Shown here: piece after piece, positions 25,801 to 33,160 of the stretch | Layout of the letters: each line of letters starts with the position of its first letter | Numbering within the stretch: position 1 is the stretch's first letter | Assembly (NCBI GenBank): GCA_031271805.1 | Contig: JAISUX010000131.1 | Span: 1 to 54,116 of the forward strand | Origin: Tannerella sp. | GTDB lineage: Bacteria > Bacteroidota > Bacteroidia > Bacteroidales > Tannerellaceae | DNA: 54,116 nucleotides | Direction: 5' to 3' | Notes under the pieces: generated by a model | The model's input: only the letters and a program-made list of their open reading frames with translations | What the model was told of the DNA's origin: nothing | The model's database searches: none | Translations under genes and position numbers: made by a program

Positions 25801-26338
25801 TCGTGGCGCTTTCTATCTTGCCGAGCAGTTGGGGGTCGATATCATTCCGGTGTTGATACATGGCGTCGGACATGTCCTGCCTAAGGAGGAGTTTATGCTT
25901 CGGAAGGGGCGTATTGATGTCTGCGTACTGCCGCGTATTGCGCCTGATGACCCTCGTTTCAGCCGCGGTTATGCTACACGGTCGAAAGAAATACGCCGTT
26001 ACTACCAAGTCGAGTATGCAAAATTATGCCGCGAAGTCGAAACTCCCGATTACTACGCCGATCTTGTGATACATAATTACATTTATAAAGGGCCGGATAT
26101 TGAACGGGCGGTGAGGCGCAACCTGAAACGCCACAACAACTTCGCGGCTGAAATAGCCGCCCAACCCGACGAAGGATCCGTCACGATTCTAAATTCCGGA
26201 TACGGCGAATACCCGCTGCTTCTCGCCTTAGTCAAGAAAAATCTTATGATTACGGCAATAGAATCCGACCCCGACCGCCTTGCAATAGCGGCCAATTGCA
26301 ATTCGATTCCCGGAAATCTGAAGTACGTACTATCCTAA
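22832..26338 (+). CDS. MMPL-family exporter fused to PlsC acyltransferase and methyltransferase-like tail
   Basis: A 1168-residue fusion. Residues 1-840 form an RND/MMPL lipid exporter: one helix, a periplasmic loop (about 36-265), five helices, a central helix near 435, a second loop, then five helices with FGQGDDYTIFMTEG. A PlsC/LPLAT domain follows (about 880-1080), with NHQSHIDLM near residue 907 (H-x4-D catalytic pair) and FPEGTRS near 974. The last 80 residues contain ILNSGYGEYPLLLAL and ITAIESDP (around 1119-1140), resembling the SAM-binding loop of class I methyltransferases but too short to be a whole domain. A good AAGGAGA ribosome site precedes an ATGA overlap with the GT2 gene. 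It likely acylates and exports the product of this operon. Confidence 0.85.
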   Translation: MTKFFLSVYDYFSQRRSLLFGILAVLAAVFIYGAYRIDFKEDISRFLPDNKDNERINDAYQYVASANTIIVYCSAANGETDSQIAAVDALAERLQTCMDTTFVKSVLCVIAPEDMLEISSFVIDNMPYFLDNEDYKRMDTLLSRKKISERLDANLALLTSYAGAALRNNLLADPLQMSAGLMRKLQDFKVGEQFVLYQDHLFTSDGEALLFIESNITASETANNELFIDSLNAMLRETESEYAGVRLQSFGAAEIGVSNARRIQKDIAVSMSLAVLIIFALLIYSFRSGRKILLVFASVIFGGIFALAALDVISGDVSIIAVGISSIMFGIAVNYPLHFIEHFGHAADSRTVIKDIIQPLTIGNITTVGAFLSLVFIGSAAMRDLGLFASLLLVGTILFVLFFLPHLLRGGKANAVQNAEYKGIWRFITSPFENNRRLIMSVIVLTVVFCFFCGDLRFETNMQNINYMTEAQKQSFDKMTGLLNQNQHVMYYVVEGQDMETALEANEKAMPVLQTLLADGEIKRLGGIGNFFPSKTRQAENIKAWSDFWSGRRDSVIAILKDESRKHGFRSDAFSHFETIISCDRPTVDPSFFAPLIDKIAKNYIIDKGGKYMIVNMLYTESEKEQALEEYLNENSPADDASQLSEANGIAFDAGSVVRRMIASLSANFNYVLYVCGFIVFAFLIFSLGRIELSIIAFIPLALSWIWILGLMNIFDIRFNIVNIILATFIFGQGDDYTIFMTEGLMYEYAYRRRMVASFKKSIALSALIMFVGIGSLIFAKHPALRSLAEVTIVGMTSVVVMSYIFPPLLFNLLTVRKKRKRLMPVTLKNFLCTIYAFMFFLIMSIYATITGIVMFLFTRKIEAKKMRYHTFLYRIAKFVISRIPQVKMFFHNPLGETFERQGVIICNHQSHIDLMCLMMLTPKLIILTNDWVWNCPFYGRIIKMLDFHPVSNGIENVTDRLHNAVRRGYSIVIFPEGTRSKDCSIGRFHRGAFYLAEQLGVDIIPVLIHGVGHVLPKEEFMLRKGRIDVCVLPRIAPDDPRFSRGYATRSKEIRRYYQVEYAKLCREVETPDYYADLVIHNYIYKGPDIERAVRRNLKRHNNFAAEIAAQPDEGSVTILNSGYGEYPLLLALVKKNLMITAIESDPDRLAIAANCNSIPGNLKYVLS

Positions 26339-26380
26339 ACTGTTTTTTTGAATTTTTGGCAATAAAAAGTGCCGTAAAAA

Positions 26381-26412
26381 TTTGTGGGTTTCGTTATTTG
26401 TACATAACTTTG
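26381..26412 (+). promoter_or_regulatory. Promoter of the RND efflux operon
   Basis: TTTG (26381-26384), a 20-bp spacer and TAACTTTG (26405-26412): a full consensus match. The first gene starts at 26448. Confidence 0.75.
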
Positions 26413-26447
26413 CGATGAAGAAGTATGTATTTTAAATATTCGGAATT

Positions 26448-27539
26448 ATGCTAACAAGAAGGATATCAAGTTTATTCGTATTTATATTGACAGTGATTTT
26501 TATGTCGTGCTCGGGTGGGAGAGGGTCTTCAGGTGAAGGCTCGGCTTCGGGTGTGGTTTTGTTGACGGTCAAGACGGATACCGTACGGGTATTCGGTGAA
26601 AAACAGCAAGTTACGTTTCCAGGAAAGATCAAGGCCGCGTCCGACATTAATCTGGCGTTCCGAGTCGCGGGGCCTATTGCTCGGATGGCAGTCAGCGAGG
26701 GCGCTTTCGTGCGCAAAGGACAAACACTTGCGGAGTTGGATTCAAGGGATTATCAGATACAGTTCGATGCTACCGAGGCCGAATACAAGCGTGTCAAGGC
26801 GGAGGCCGACAGGATTATTGAACTTTATGGTAATAACAGTGTCGCCGCAAACGATTACGACAAGGCTGTCTATGGTTTGAAGCAGATTACGGCGAAGTAT
26901 GAGGCGCATCGCAACGCGCTTGCGGATGTGCGGCTGACGGCGCCATTCGACGGATTTGTTCAGAAACGCTTTTTCGGAGTTGGCGAGACGGTAGGAGCGG
27001 GGACGCCGGTATTGTCGATGATTGACGCCGGCAGTCCGGAGGTCGAGATATTTATCCCCTCATCGGAATTTATCAAACGCGATAATTTCGAATCGTATTC
27101 GTGCACGGTAGGGATTTATCCCTATAGAGTGTTTTCGCTTGATTTAGTGGGAATTACGCAGAAAGCAAATTTGAATCAGTTATATGCGGTGCGGCTTAAG
27201 ATGCGTGCCTCCGAAAAACCGCTTCCGGTGCCGGGGATGGTCGCGTTCGCTACAATATACTATAAGCCGGAAGCGTCGGAATTGGTGCGGATCCCTTATT
27301 CCGCATTGTTCGCGTATGAATCGGCTTCGGCGGTATGGGTATTCAATCCTGAAACTCAAACAGTAACATTGCGAAAAATCAAACCGAGCGAAATTCAGAC
27401 TAACGGCACGGTAGTTGTATCAAGCGGCCTCGAAGCCGGGGAAATAGTTGTTACCGCTGGCGTCCATTCATTGAAAGACGGAGATAAAGTCAAAGTTCTT
27501 CCGCCCATATCACCGACAAACGCAGGAGGTTTGCTATGA
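26448..27539 (+). CDS. RND efflux periplasmic adaptor (membrane fusion protein), lipoprotein
   Basis: 363 residues with lipoprotein Cys21 (VIFMSC). The adaptor architecture reads in order. A lipoyl half follows FPGKIKAASDINLAFRVAG, then AVSEGAFVRKGQTLAELD. A short helical hairpin carries the conserved TEAEY-like ATEAEYKRVKAEADRI, then the second lipoyl half (RLTAPFDGFVQKRFFGVGE). The beta-barrel and membrane-proximal domains end with VVSSGLEAGEIVVTAGVHSL. It would bridge the inner-membrane pump and outer-membrane channel, both encoded by the next gene through a 4-bp ATGA overlap. Substrate specificity cannot be read; the neighbouring lipid operon does not obviously require it. Confidence 0.93.
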   Translation: MLTRRISSLFVFILTVIFMSCSGGRGSSGEGSASGVVLLTVKTDTVRVFGEKQQVTFPGKIKAASDINLAFRVAGPIARMAVSEGAFVRKGQTLAELDSRDYQIQFDATEAEYKRVKAEADRIIELYGNNSVAANDYDKAVYGLKQITAKYEAHRNALADVRLTAPFDGFVQKRFFGVGETVGAGTPVLSMIDAGSPEVEIFIPSSEFIKRDNFESYSCTVGIYPYRVFSLDLVGITQKANLNQLYAVRLKMRASEKPLPVPGMVAFATIYYKPEASELVRIPYSALFAYESASAVWVFNPETQTVTLRKIKPSEIQTNGTVVVSSGLEAGEIVVTAGVHSLKDGDKVKVLPPISPTNAGGLL

Positions 27540-30500
27540 ACAAACAATTGCAATCGGGTTCTATCGGAACATGGGCATTGGATAACGCCAAACTCGTTTA
27601 TTTCCTGATTTTTGCGCTTATTGTCGGCGGCGCGAAGTCATTCTATGACATGAGCAAACTCGAAGATCCGGAAATCAAGGTTAAACAGGCGCTTGTGGTC
27701 ACTACCTATCCCGGAGCGTCGGCGCATGAGGTAGAACTTGAAGTCACGGATGTCATAGAGAAAAATGTCCGCACGATGAAAGATGTCGAATACGTGCAGA
27801 GCCGTTCTATGAACGATGTTTCTATGCTTACGGTCAATCTCTCGACCTTGGTGAAGAATGAGGATGTCGAGCAGCATTGGGACATATTGCGGCGCAAGGT
27901 CGCCGATGTTGTCGGCAAACTGCCCGAAGGAGCCGGAACGCCTGTCGTGATCGACGATTTCGGCGACGTTTACGGTATGTTTTACGCATTGACGGCCGAT
28001 GGATATACTGAGCGTGAAATCAGCGATTATGCGGGACTTATCAAGCGTGAACTGCAAGCCATCGAAGGCGTTACGCGCGTCAATTTATACGGCGAGCAGC
28101 AGGAGTGTATCGAAATAGAGCTTTATGAAGACCGCATGGCCAACCTCGGCGTCATGCCTGTGGAGGCGCTGTCCACGCTCAGAGAGCAGAATAAGACCGT
28201 CTATTCGGGCTATTACGAGGTAGGCGACAACAGGTTGAGGGTTTCCGTAAGCGACCGTTACCGCAACGTCGATGACATCGGCAACCTGCTGATTCAGGGG
28301 CATGAGGATGACCAACTGCGCTTGCGCGACATCGCCATGATCCGTAAAACGATAGAAAAGCCTGTTCGTAATGCGATGCGCTATGACCGGCATCGCGCTG
28401 TCGGCATCGCTATAGCGGCGCTGCACGGCACGGATATCACCAAACTCGGCGTTCAGGTTGAGGCTCGCCTTGCCGAACTGCAACGCGACCGGCTGCCTGC
28501 CGGAATAGAATATCACAAGGTCTTTTTCCAGCCTGCACGCGTCAACGAGGCTATCGGCACTTTCATGCTCAACCTTGCCGAATCGCTTGCCATCGTGGTT
28601 TTCCTGCTTATGCTGACTATGGGCTTCCGTAGCGGCGTCATAATCGGAAGCAGCCTTGTTATTGTCGTAATAGGATCATTTTTAATACTTAACATGTTCG
28701 ACGGCACACTACAAAGAGTTTCTTTGGCGGCTTTTGTGCTCGCTATGGGAATGTTGGTGGATAACGCCATCGTTATTATTGACGGTATTTTGGTTGACTT
28801 GAAACTTGGAAAAGAGCGCCGCGAAGCGCTGACGGCTATCGGCAGGAAGACCGGACTGCCTTTATTGGCGGCCACCCTTATCGCAGTGCTAGCCTTCTTC
28901 CCGATTTTTCTTTCGCCCGACACGGCCGGGATTTACGTTCGCGATTTGTTTATCGTCCTTGCCGTCTCGCTACTTTTGAGCTGGGTGCTGGCGCTCACGC
29001 AGGTGCCTATCCAGGCAAATTTCATGCTGAAAATAAAACCGCAAGAGGATTCTTCCGATATTTTCAACAATAAATATTACCGCGCATTGCGGAAAACCTT
29101 GTGTTGGACGCTGAAACACAAAACGATAACCATCGCTTCCGCCGTTTTTTTGCTTGCCCTGAGCGTATGGGCTTACCGTTTCCTGCCGCAAGGATTCTTT
29201 CCGGATATGGACTATGACCAACTTTATATAGAATATAAATTGCCCGAAGGTACGAATAGCTCGAAAGTTTCGGCCGATTTGTCGGAGATTGAGGATTATC
29301 TTTTGGCAAGGAAAGAAATAACCCACGTCACGACTTCCATCGGCGGGACGCCTGCGAGGTATAATTTGGTGCGCAGCATTGCCGACCCCTCGCTTGCTTA
29401 CGGCGAGCTGATAGTTGATTTTGTGTCGCCTAAAGCATTGGTTACCAATATGAAGTATATCCAGGCCGACCTTTCTGCCGCTTATCCCGAAGCCTACGTG
29501 CGGCTGAAACGATATAATCTGATGTATAAGAAATATCCTATCGAATTGCAGTTTAACGGCCCTGACCCGGCAGTGCTGCGCGACCTGACGTCCCAAGCTA
29601 TGGAAATAATGAAGCGCAGTCCGGAGGTCTGCCTTGTCAATACCGATTGGGAACCTAAGACACCGACTTTGCTTGTCGATTACAATCAGCCGGTTGCGCG
29701 GACAATAGGTCTCACAAGGCAGGACGTCGGAATCTCATTGCTGACGGCGACGGGAGGTATTCCGGCAAGCTCTTTCCATGACGGTTCGCATAGCCAGACG
29801 ATCTATCTCAAATGCGTGGACAAAAACGGTCGTCCGGTCGAATCAATCGAAAACTCGCCTGTTTTCAGCATGATGCCGTCGTTAGACAAGTTTATGGATC
29901 GGCAGGTACTGCAAGGCATACTCTCAGGTGCGATTTCGGAGGAGGAAATCCTCGAATCGGCGCTTGGAACAGTGCCATTGAGCCAGGCGACGCAAGGCGT
30001 CAAGGTCGTTTGGGAAGACCCTGTGGTCGTGCGCTACAACGGTCAGCGAGCGATGCGAGCGCAAGGAAATCCGGCCTTTGGCGTCAGTACCGAGGAGGCG
30101 CGGCAGAGTATCGTTGATGAAATTGCGAAAATCCGCCTTCCCGAAGGCTATTCTTACCAATGGGAAGGCGAACATAGTGCAAGCAGCCAGGCAATGAAAT
30201 ACCTTTTTGCCAACCTGCCTCTTAGTATAATCCTGATGCTCACGATATTGATAATGCTCTTTAAAGACTATCGCAAGCCGCTTATCATTTTTTGCTGTAT
30301 TCCACTCATCATGATGGGCGTTATCATAGCTATGTTGCTGACAGGCAAGACATTCGGTTTTGTGGCGATAGTCGGCACACTCGGATTGATGGGTATGATG
30401 ATTAAGAACGGGATAGTGCTGATGGACGAAATGGCTACGCAGATTAATAGCGGCGTCGAACCGGTAAAAGCCTTGCTCGACAGCGCCTCCGCACGTTTCC

Positions 30501-32131
30501 GCCCGGTGATGATGGCCTCGCTGACTACTATTTTCGGTATGCTGCCGCTCGTGACCGACGACCTTTTCAGTTCCGGCTCCGTTGCAATCATGGGCGGCCT
30601 GCTTTTCGGCACACTGATTACATTGCTGATTGTGCCGGTGTTGTATGCTGTGTTTTTCGGTATAAAAATAACTTCGTATATGAATAAAAATGCGTCCGGA
30701 AAATCGAAAAAAATTCCGGCTCTTAGTGTGTTGTTATTATTAACGGCGGCCTCGTCGGTAGCGCAAGAAAAATATACGCTTGACGCTTGCCGCGAATTGG
30801 CGCTGAAAAATAATAAAGAGGTGGCGATAGCCGAACAGACAGAAGCGAAAACGCTATATGAATCGAAGTCGTATTTCGCGAATTTCTTCCCTAAGTTCAC
30901 TGCTTCGGGCGCCTACCTTTTGAGTAATTCGAGTTTCAAGAAATCAATCGAAAGCGCTTATCTGCCGACGTTTACGCCCGATCCTGCGACAGGGCAACTG
31001 ACGCCCAATGTCATGACAATGCCGGATGGCTCGCCGGTTGTCGGCGCCGACGGCAACCCTGTTTTCCGGCAGTACGCCTACTTCCCCGGCATGGATTTCA
31101 ATATCCGTATGAATGGCGCTTACTTTGCCGGTCTTCAGGCGGAGCAGCCTGTTTTTTTGGGCGGCAAAATCATTTCTGCCTATAAGATGTCGAAGATAGG
31201 CCGCGACATAGCAGGTCTGAACCGCAGCCTGACACGCGCCGAGGTCATCGTCAAGACCGACGAGGCGTTCTGGCTGCATGTCAAGGCGATGGAATCGAAA
31301 AAAGTTGCCGAGGCTTTCAAAAAAGTAATTGTCGAACTTATGCAGAACGTGGATGCGGCCGTCAAAGTCGGCATGAAGACCCGCAACGATTTGCTCAAGG
31401 TGCAAGTGCAAATGAACAAAGCCGACTTGCAAATCCAACAAGCCGAAAATGCTATCCGCCTGTCGCGGATGAATCTGTGCCAAATTATGGGTATGCCGCT
31501 GACTTCGGATATCCTTATTGACGCTCGGTTCGACAATGACGATACGACGGATCCTACAACTACGCTGCCGGCGTCAGCCTATTATACCGCGCGGCCGGAG
31601 TTTTCCATTCTCGATAAGCAAATCGAACTTAAGTCGCAGCAAGTCAGGTTGGTACGTAGCGATTTCCTGCCCAATGTCGGTATAGGCGCGAATTATGGCT
31701 ATCTTCATGCTATAGAATTTAACGGCTCGCCCTTGATTGATAAGGCTTCTTTTTCGGCTTTGCTGACTGTCAGTATCCCCGTTTTCCATTGGGGCGAAGG
31801 GCTAAACAAAATCCGCGCCGCTAAAGCCGAGAAGCAAATCATTGAGCTGCAGCGCGATGACTTGTCCGAAAAGATGGAACTCGAAATGCTGCGCGCCCGC
31901 GATAAACTCAGCGAATCGCAGCTCGAAGTGTCGCTTACCGCCCGCGCTCTTGAGCAGGCTGCCGAGAATATGCGCGAGAGCGGCAACCACTACAATGTCG
32001 GTCTCGAAACTCTCGCAGATTATCTCGAAGCCCAAACTCTCTGGCAGCAAGCCTCCCTCGAAGCCCTGACAGCCAAAATAAACCGCCGACTCAACGAGAC
32101 ATATTACCTCAAAGCCGTCGGCGGACTTTAA
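27536..32131 (+). CDS. RND efflux pump fused to a TolC-family outer-membrane factor
   Basis: 1531 residues. Residues 1-1048 are a complete AcrB/MdtB-like RND pump: TM1 after NAKLVYFLIFALIVGG, porter loops, a central helix bundle with FVLAMGMLVDNAIVIIDGIL (Asp of the proton relay), and the C-terminal bundle with GTLGLMGMMIKNGIVLMDEM. At residue 1049 (codon at 30680) a new Met opens a signal-peptide-like stretch (basic GKSKKIP, hydrophobic ALSVLLLLTAASS, then VAQ). A TolC/OMF domain follows to the end (YTLDACRELALKNNKEVAI, later VGLETLADYLEAQTLW). A pump and a TolC channel lie in different membranes, so cleavage at VAQ or internal initiation at 30680 is plausible. The reading frame is continuous. 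Confidence 0.92.
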   Translation: MNKQLQSGSIGTWALDNAKLVYFLIFALIVGGAKSFYDMSKLEDPEIKVKQALVVTTYPGASAHEVELEVTDVIEKNVRTMKDVEYVQSRSMNDVSMLTVNLSTLVKNEDVEQHWDILRRKVADVVGKLPEGAGTPVVIDDFGDVYGMFYALTADGYTEREISDYAGLIKRELQAIEGVTRVNLYGEQQECIEIELYEDRMANLGVMPVEALSTLREQNKTVYSGYYEVGDNRLRVSVSDRYRNVDDIGNLLIQGHEDDQLRLRDIAMIRKTIEKPVRNAMRYDRHRAVGIAIAALHGTDITKLGVQVEARLAELQRDRLPAGIEYHKVFFQPARVNEAIGTFMLNLAESLAIVVFLLMLTMGFRSGVIIGSSLVIVVIGSFLILNMFDGTLQRVSLAAFVLAMGMLVDNAIVIIDGILVDLKLGKERREALTAIGRKTGLPLLAATLIAVLAFFPIFLSPDTAGIYVRDLFIVLAVSLLLSWVLALTQVPIQANFMLKIKPQEDSSDIFNNKYYRALRKTLCWTLKHKTITIASAVFLLALSVWAYRFLPQGFFPDMDYDQLYIEYKLPEGTNSSKVSADLSEIEDYLLARKEITHVTTSIGGTPARYNLVRSIADPSLAYGELIVDFVSPKALVTNMKYIQADLSAAYPEAYVRLKRYNLMYKKYPIELQFNGPDPAVLRDLTSQAMEIMKRSPEVCLVNTDWEPKTPTLLVDYNQPVARTIGLTRQDVGISLLTATGGIPASSFHDGSHSQTIYLKCVDKNGRPVESIENSPVFSMMPSLDKFMDRQVLQGILSGAISEEEILESALGTVPLSQATQGVKVVWEDPVVVRYNGQRAMRAQGNPAFGVSTEEARQSIVDEIAKIRLPEGYSYQWEGEHSASSQAMKYLFANLPLSIILMLTILIMLFKDYRKPLIIFCCIPLIMMGVIIAMLLTGKTFGFVAIVGTLGLMGMMIKNGIVLMDEMATQINSGVEPVKALLDSASARFRPVMMASLTTIFGMLPLVTDDLFSSGSVAIMGGLLFGTLITLLIVPVLYAVFFGIKITSYMNKNASGKSKKIPALSVLLLLTAASSVAQEKYTLDACRELALKNNKEVAIAEQTEAKTLYESKSYFANFFPKFTASGAYLLSNSSFKKSIESAYLPTFTPDPATGQLTPNVMTMPDGSPVVGADGNPVFRQYAYFPGMDFNIRMNGAYFAGLQAEQPVFLGGKIISAYKMSKIGRDIAGLNRSLTRAEVIVKTDEAFWLHVKAMESKKVAEAFKKVIVELMQNVDAAVKVGMKTRNDLLKVQVQMNKADLQIQQAENAIRLSRMNLCQIMGMPLTSDILIDARFDNDDTTDPTTTLPASAYYTARPEFSILDKQIELKSQQVRLVRSDFLPNVGIGANYGYLHAIEFNGSPLIDKASFSALLTVSIPVFHWGEGLNKIRAAKAEKQIIELQRDDLSEKMELEMLRARDKLSESQLEVSLTARALEQAAENMRESGNHYNVGLETLADYLEAQTLWQQASLEALTAKINRRLNETYYLKAVGGL

Positions 32132-32209
32132 GCCATATAGCCATTGAATGGCGTACAAACAGGTATTTTTATTTAATTTATATTTATTATATATTATTAA
32201 CCCAAATAA

Positions 32210-32242
32210 TTTGCATATTAATAAAATCTATCCATATCTTTA
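32210..32242 (+). promoter_or_regulatory. Promoter of the T9SS/subtilase cassette
   Basis: TTTG (32210-32213), a 21-bp spacer and TATCTTTA (32235-32242, one mismatch at the last base). Transcription would start near 32250, giving a short leader to the ATG at 32274. The surrounding 142-bp gap is strongly AT-rich. Confidence 0.55.
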
Positions 32243-32273
32243 CGGCTCATATTAATTTAAACTTTAAAGAAAA

Positions 32274-33146
32274 ATGAGAATGGAGGGGTTTATAATAAGT
32301 TGGTTATTTTGTCTTGTTTCGGTTCATGTATTCGGACAAGATGTTTGTTATTATCTTTTTGATGAGAAATTATGTTATGAGGTTTCCGCTGCACGTTTCC
32401 TGATGAAATCGGAAACGATGGATATACCTGACATTGAAGATGCATTACGCAATCCGATTTACGGTAATCTTAAAAATGTTTATGAGATGGGGGGTGGATT
32501 TTTCGTGATTGAAATGGATGGTACGAATAAAGAAGAGCTATGGAAGTTGCATCGTCAATTTGCTTCCCGAGAGGATGTAATCTTTACTTCACCGATTTTT
32601 GGCGATATGCCTCCATCAGCATATTCAAATGTCGTATGGGTAAGATTAAAGTCGCAGGACTATTATCCCATTTTTACTGAGTATGTTGATAGTGTTTACA
32701 ATATTATAGATATACAGGGTTATAAGCTAACGCTTCCTCATAATTCGGAAAAAGATGCTATGCAAATAGCTATTGAACTGTATGAAGAGAATGATTGGTG
32801 TATAAGTGCGGAGCCTAATTTTATCATTCTTTGTCCGTTTGAGTGGTGTCCATTTGAACCCGAACAGCCCGGAGGAAACATGAATGATGTTCAGGATGAG
32901 CGGAAAATTGTCCTTTACCCCAATCCCGCGAATGATGTTCTTTATGTGGATTTGGGAAACGAAACTGCCGGTTCTTATGACATCCGATTGTATAACAGTA
33001 CGGGTAAAATCCAATGCAGGACGAAAGCAAGGGAAGGGATTGTAGAATTAGATGTATCAAAATTCCCGAATGGCATCTATTTTATGCGTGTTTCGGATGA
33101 TATTTCTACCAAACCTTTTATTTCCAAAATTTTAGTGAAACATTAA
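32274..33146 (+). CDS. Subtilase-prodomain-like protein with T9SS sorting domain (no catalytic domain)
   Basis: 290 residues: signal peptide (1-22, ending HVFGQ), a region resembling the N-terminal prodomain of Bacteroidales S8 proteases (about 23-185), a short linker, and a type A T9SS C-terminal domain (211-290: LYPNPANDVLYVDL, YDIRLYNSTGK, FPNGIYFMRVS, ending SKILVKH). The prodomain match rests on order and motifs shared with the neighbouring protease: CYYLFDEKLCYEV, REDVIFTSPIF, VVWVRLKSQD, LPHNSEKDAMQIAIELYE and AEPNF. In the protease this last motif immediately precedes the catalytic domain, which is absent here. It probably reaches the cell surface by type IX secretion. It may be a stand-alone inhibitor or folding helper of the subtilase, or a deletion remnant. 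Confidence 0.75.
   Translation: MRMEGFIISWLFCLVSVHVFGQDVCYYLFDEKLCYEVSAARFLMKSETMDIPDIEDALRNPIYGNLKNVYEMGGGFFVIEMDGTNKEELWKLHRQFASREDVIFTSPIFGDMPPSAYSNVVWVRLKSQDYYPIFTEYVDSVYNIIDIQGYKLTLPHNSEKDAMQIAIELYEENDWCISAEPNFIILCPFEWCPFEPEQPGGNMNDVQDERKIVLYPNPANDVLYVDLGNETAGSYDIRLYNSTGKIQCRTKAREGIVELDVSKFPNGIYFMRVSDDISTKPFISKILVKH
32922..32999 (+). repeat. Near-identical sorting-domain repeat, copy 1
   Basis: A 78-base stretch coding the start of the T9SS domain differs from 35591-35668 at only 4 positions by direct comparison, while the flanking coding sequence has diverged strongly. This points to recent duplication or gene conversion. Confidence 0.85.
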
Positions 33147-33160
33147 AAAAGCAAAAAAAG

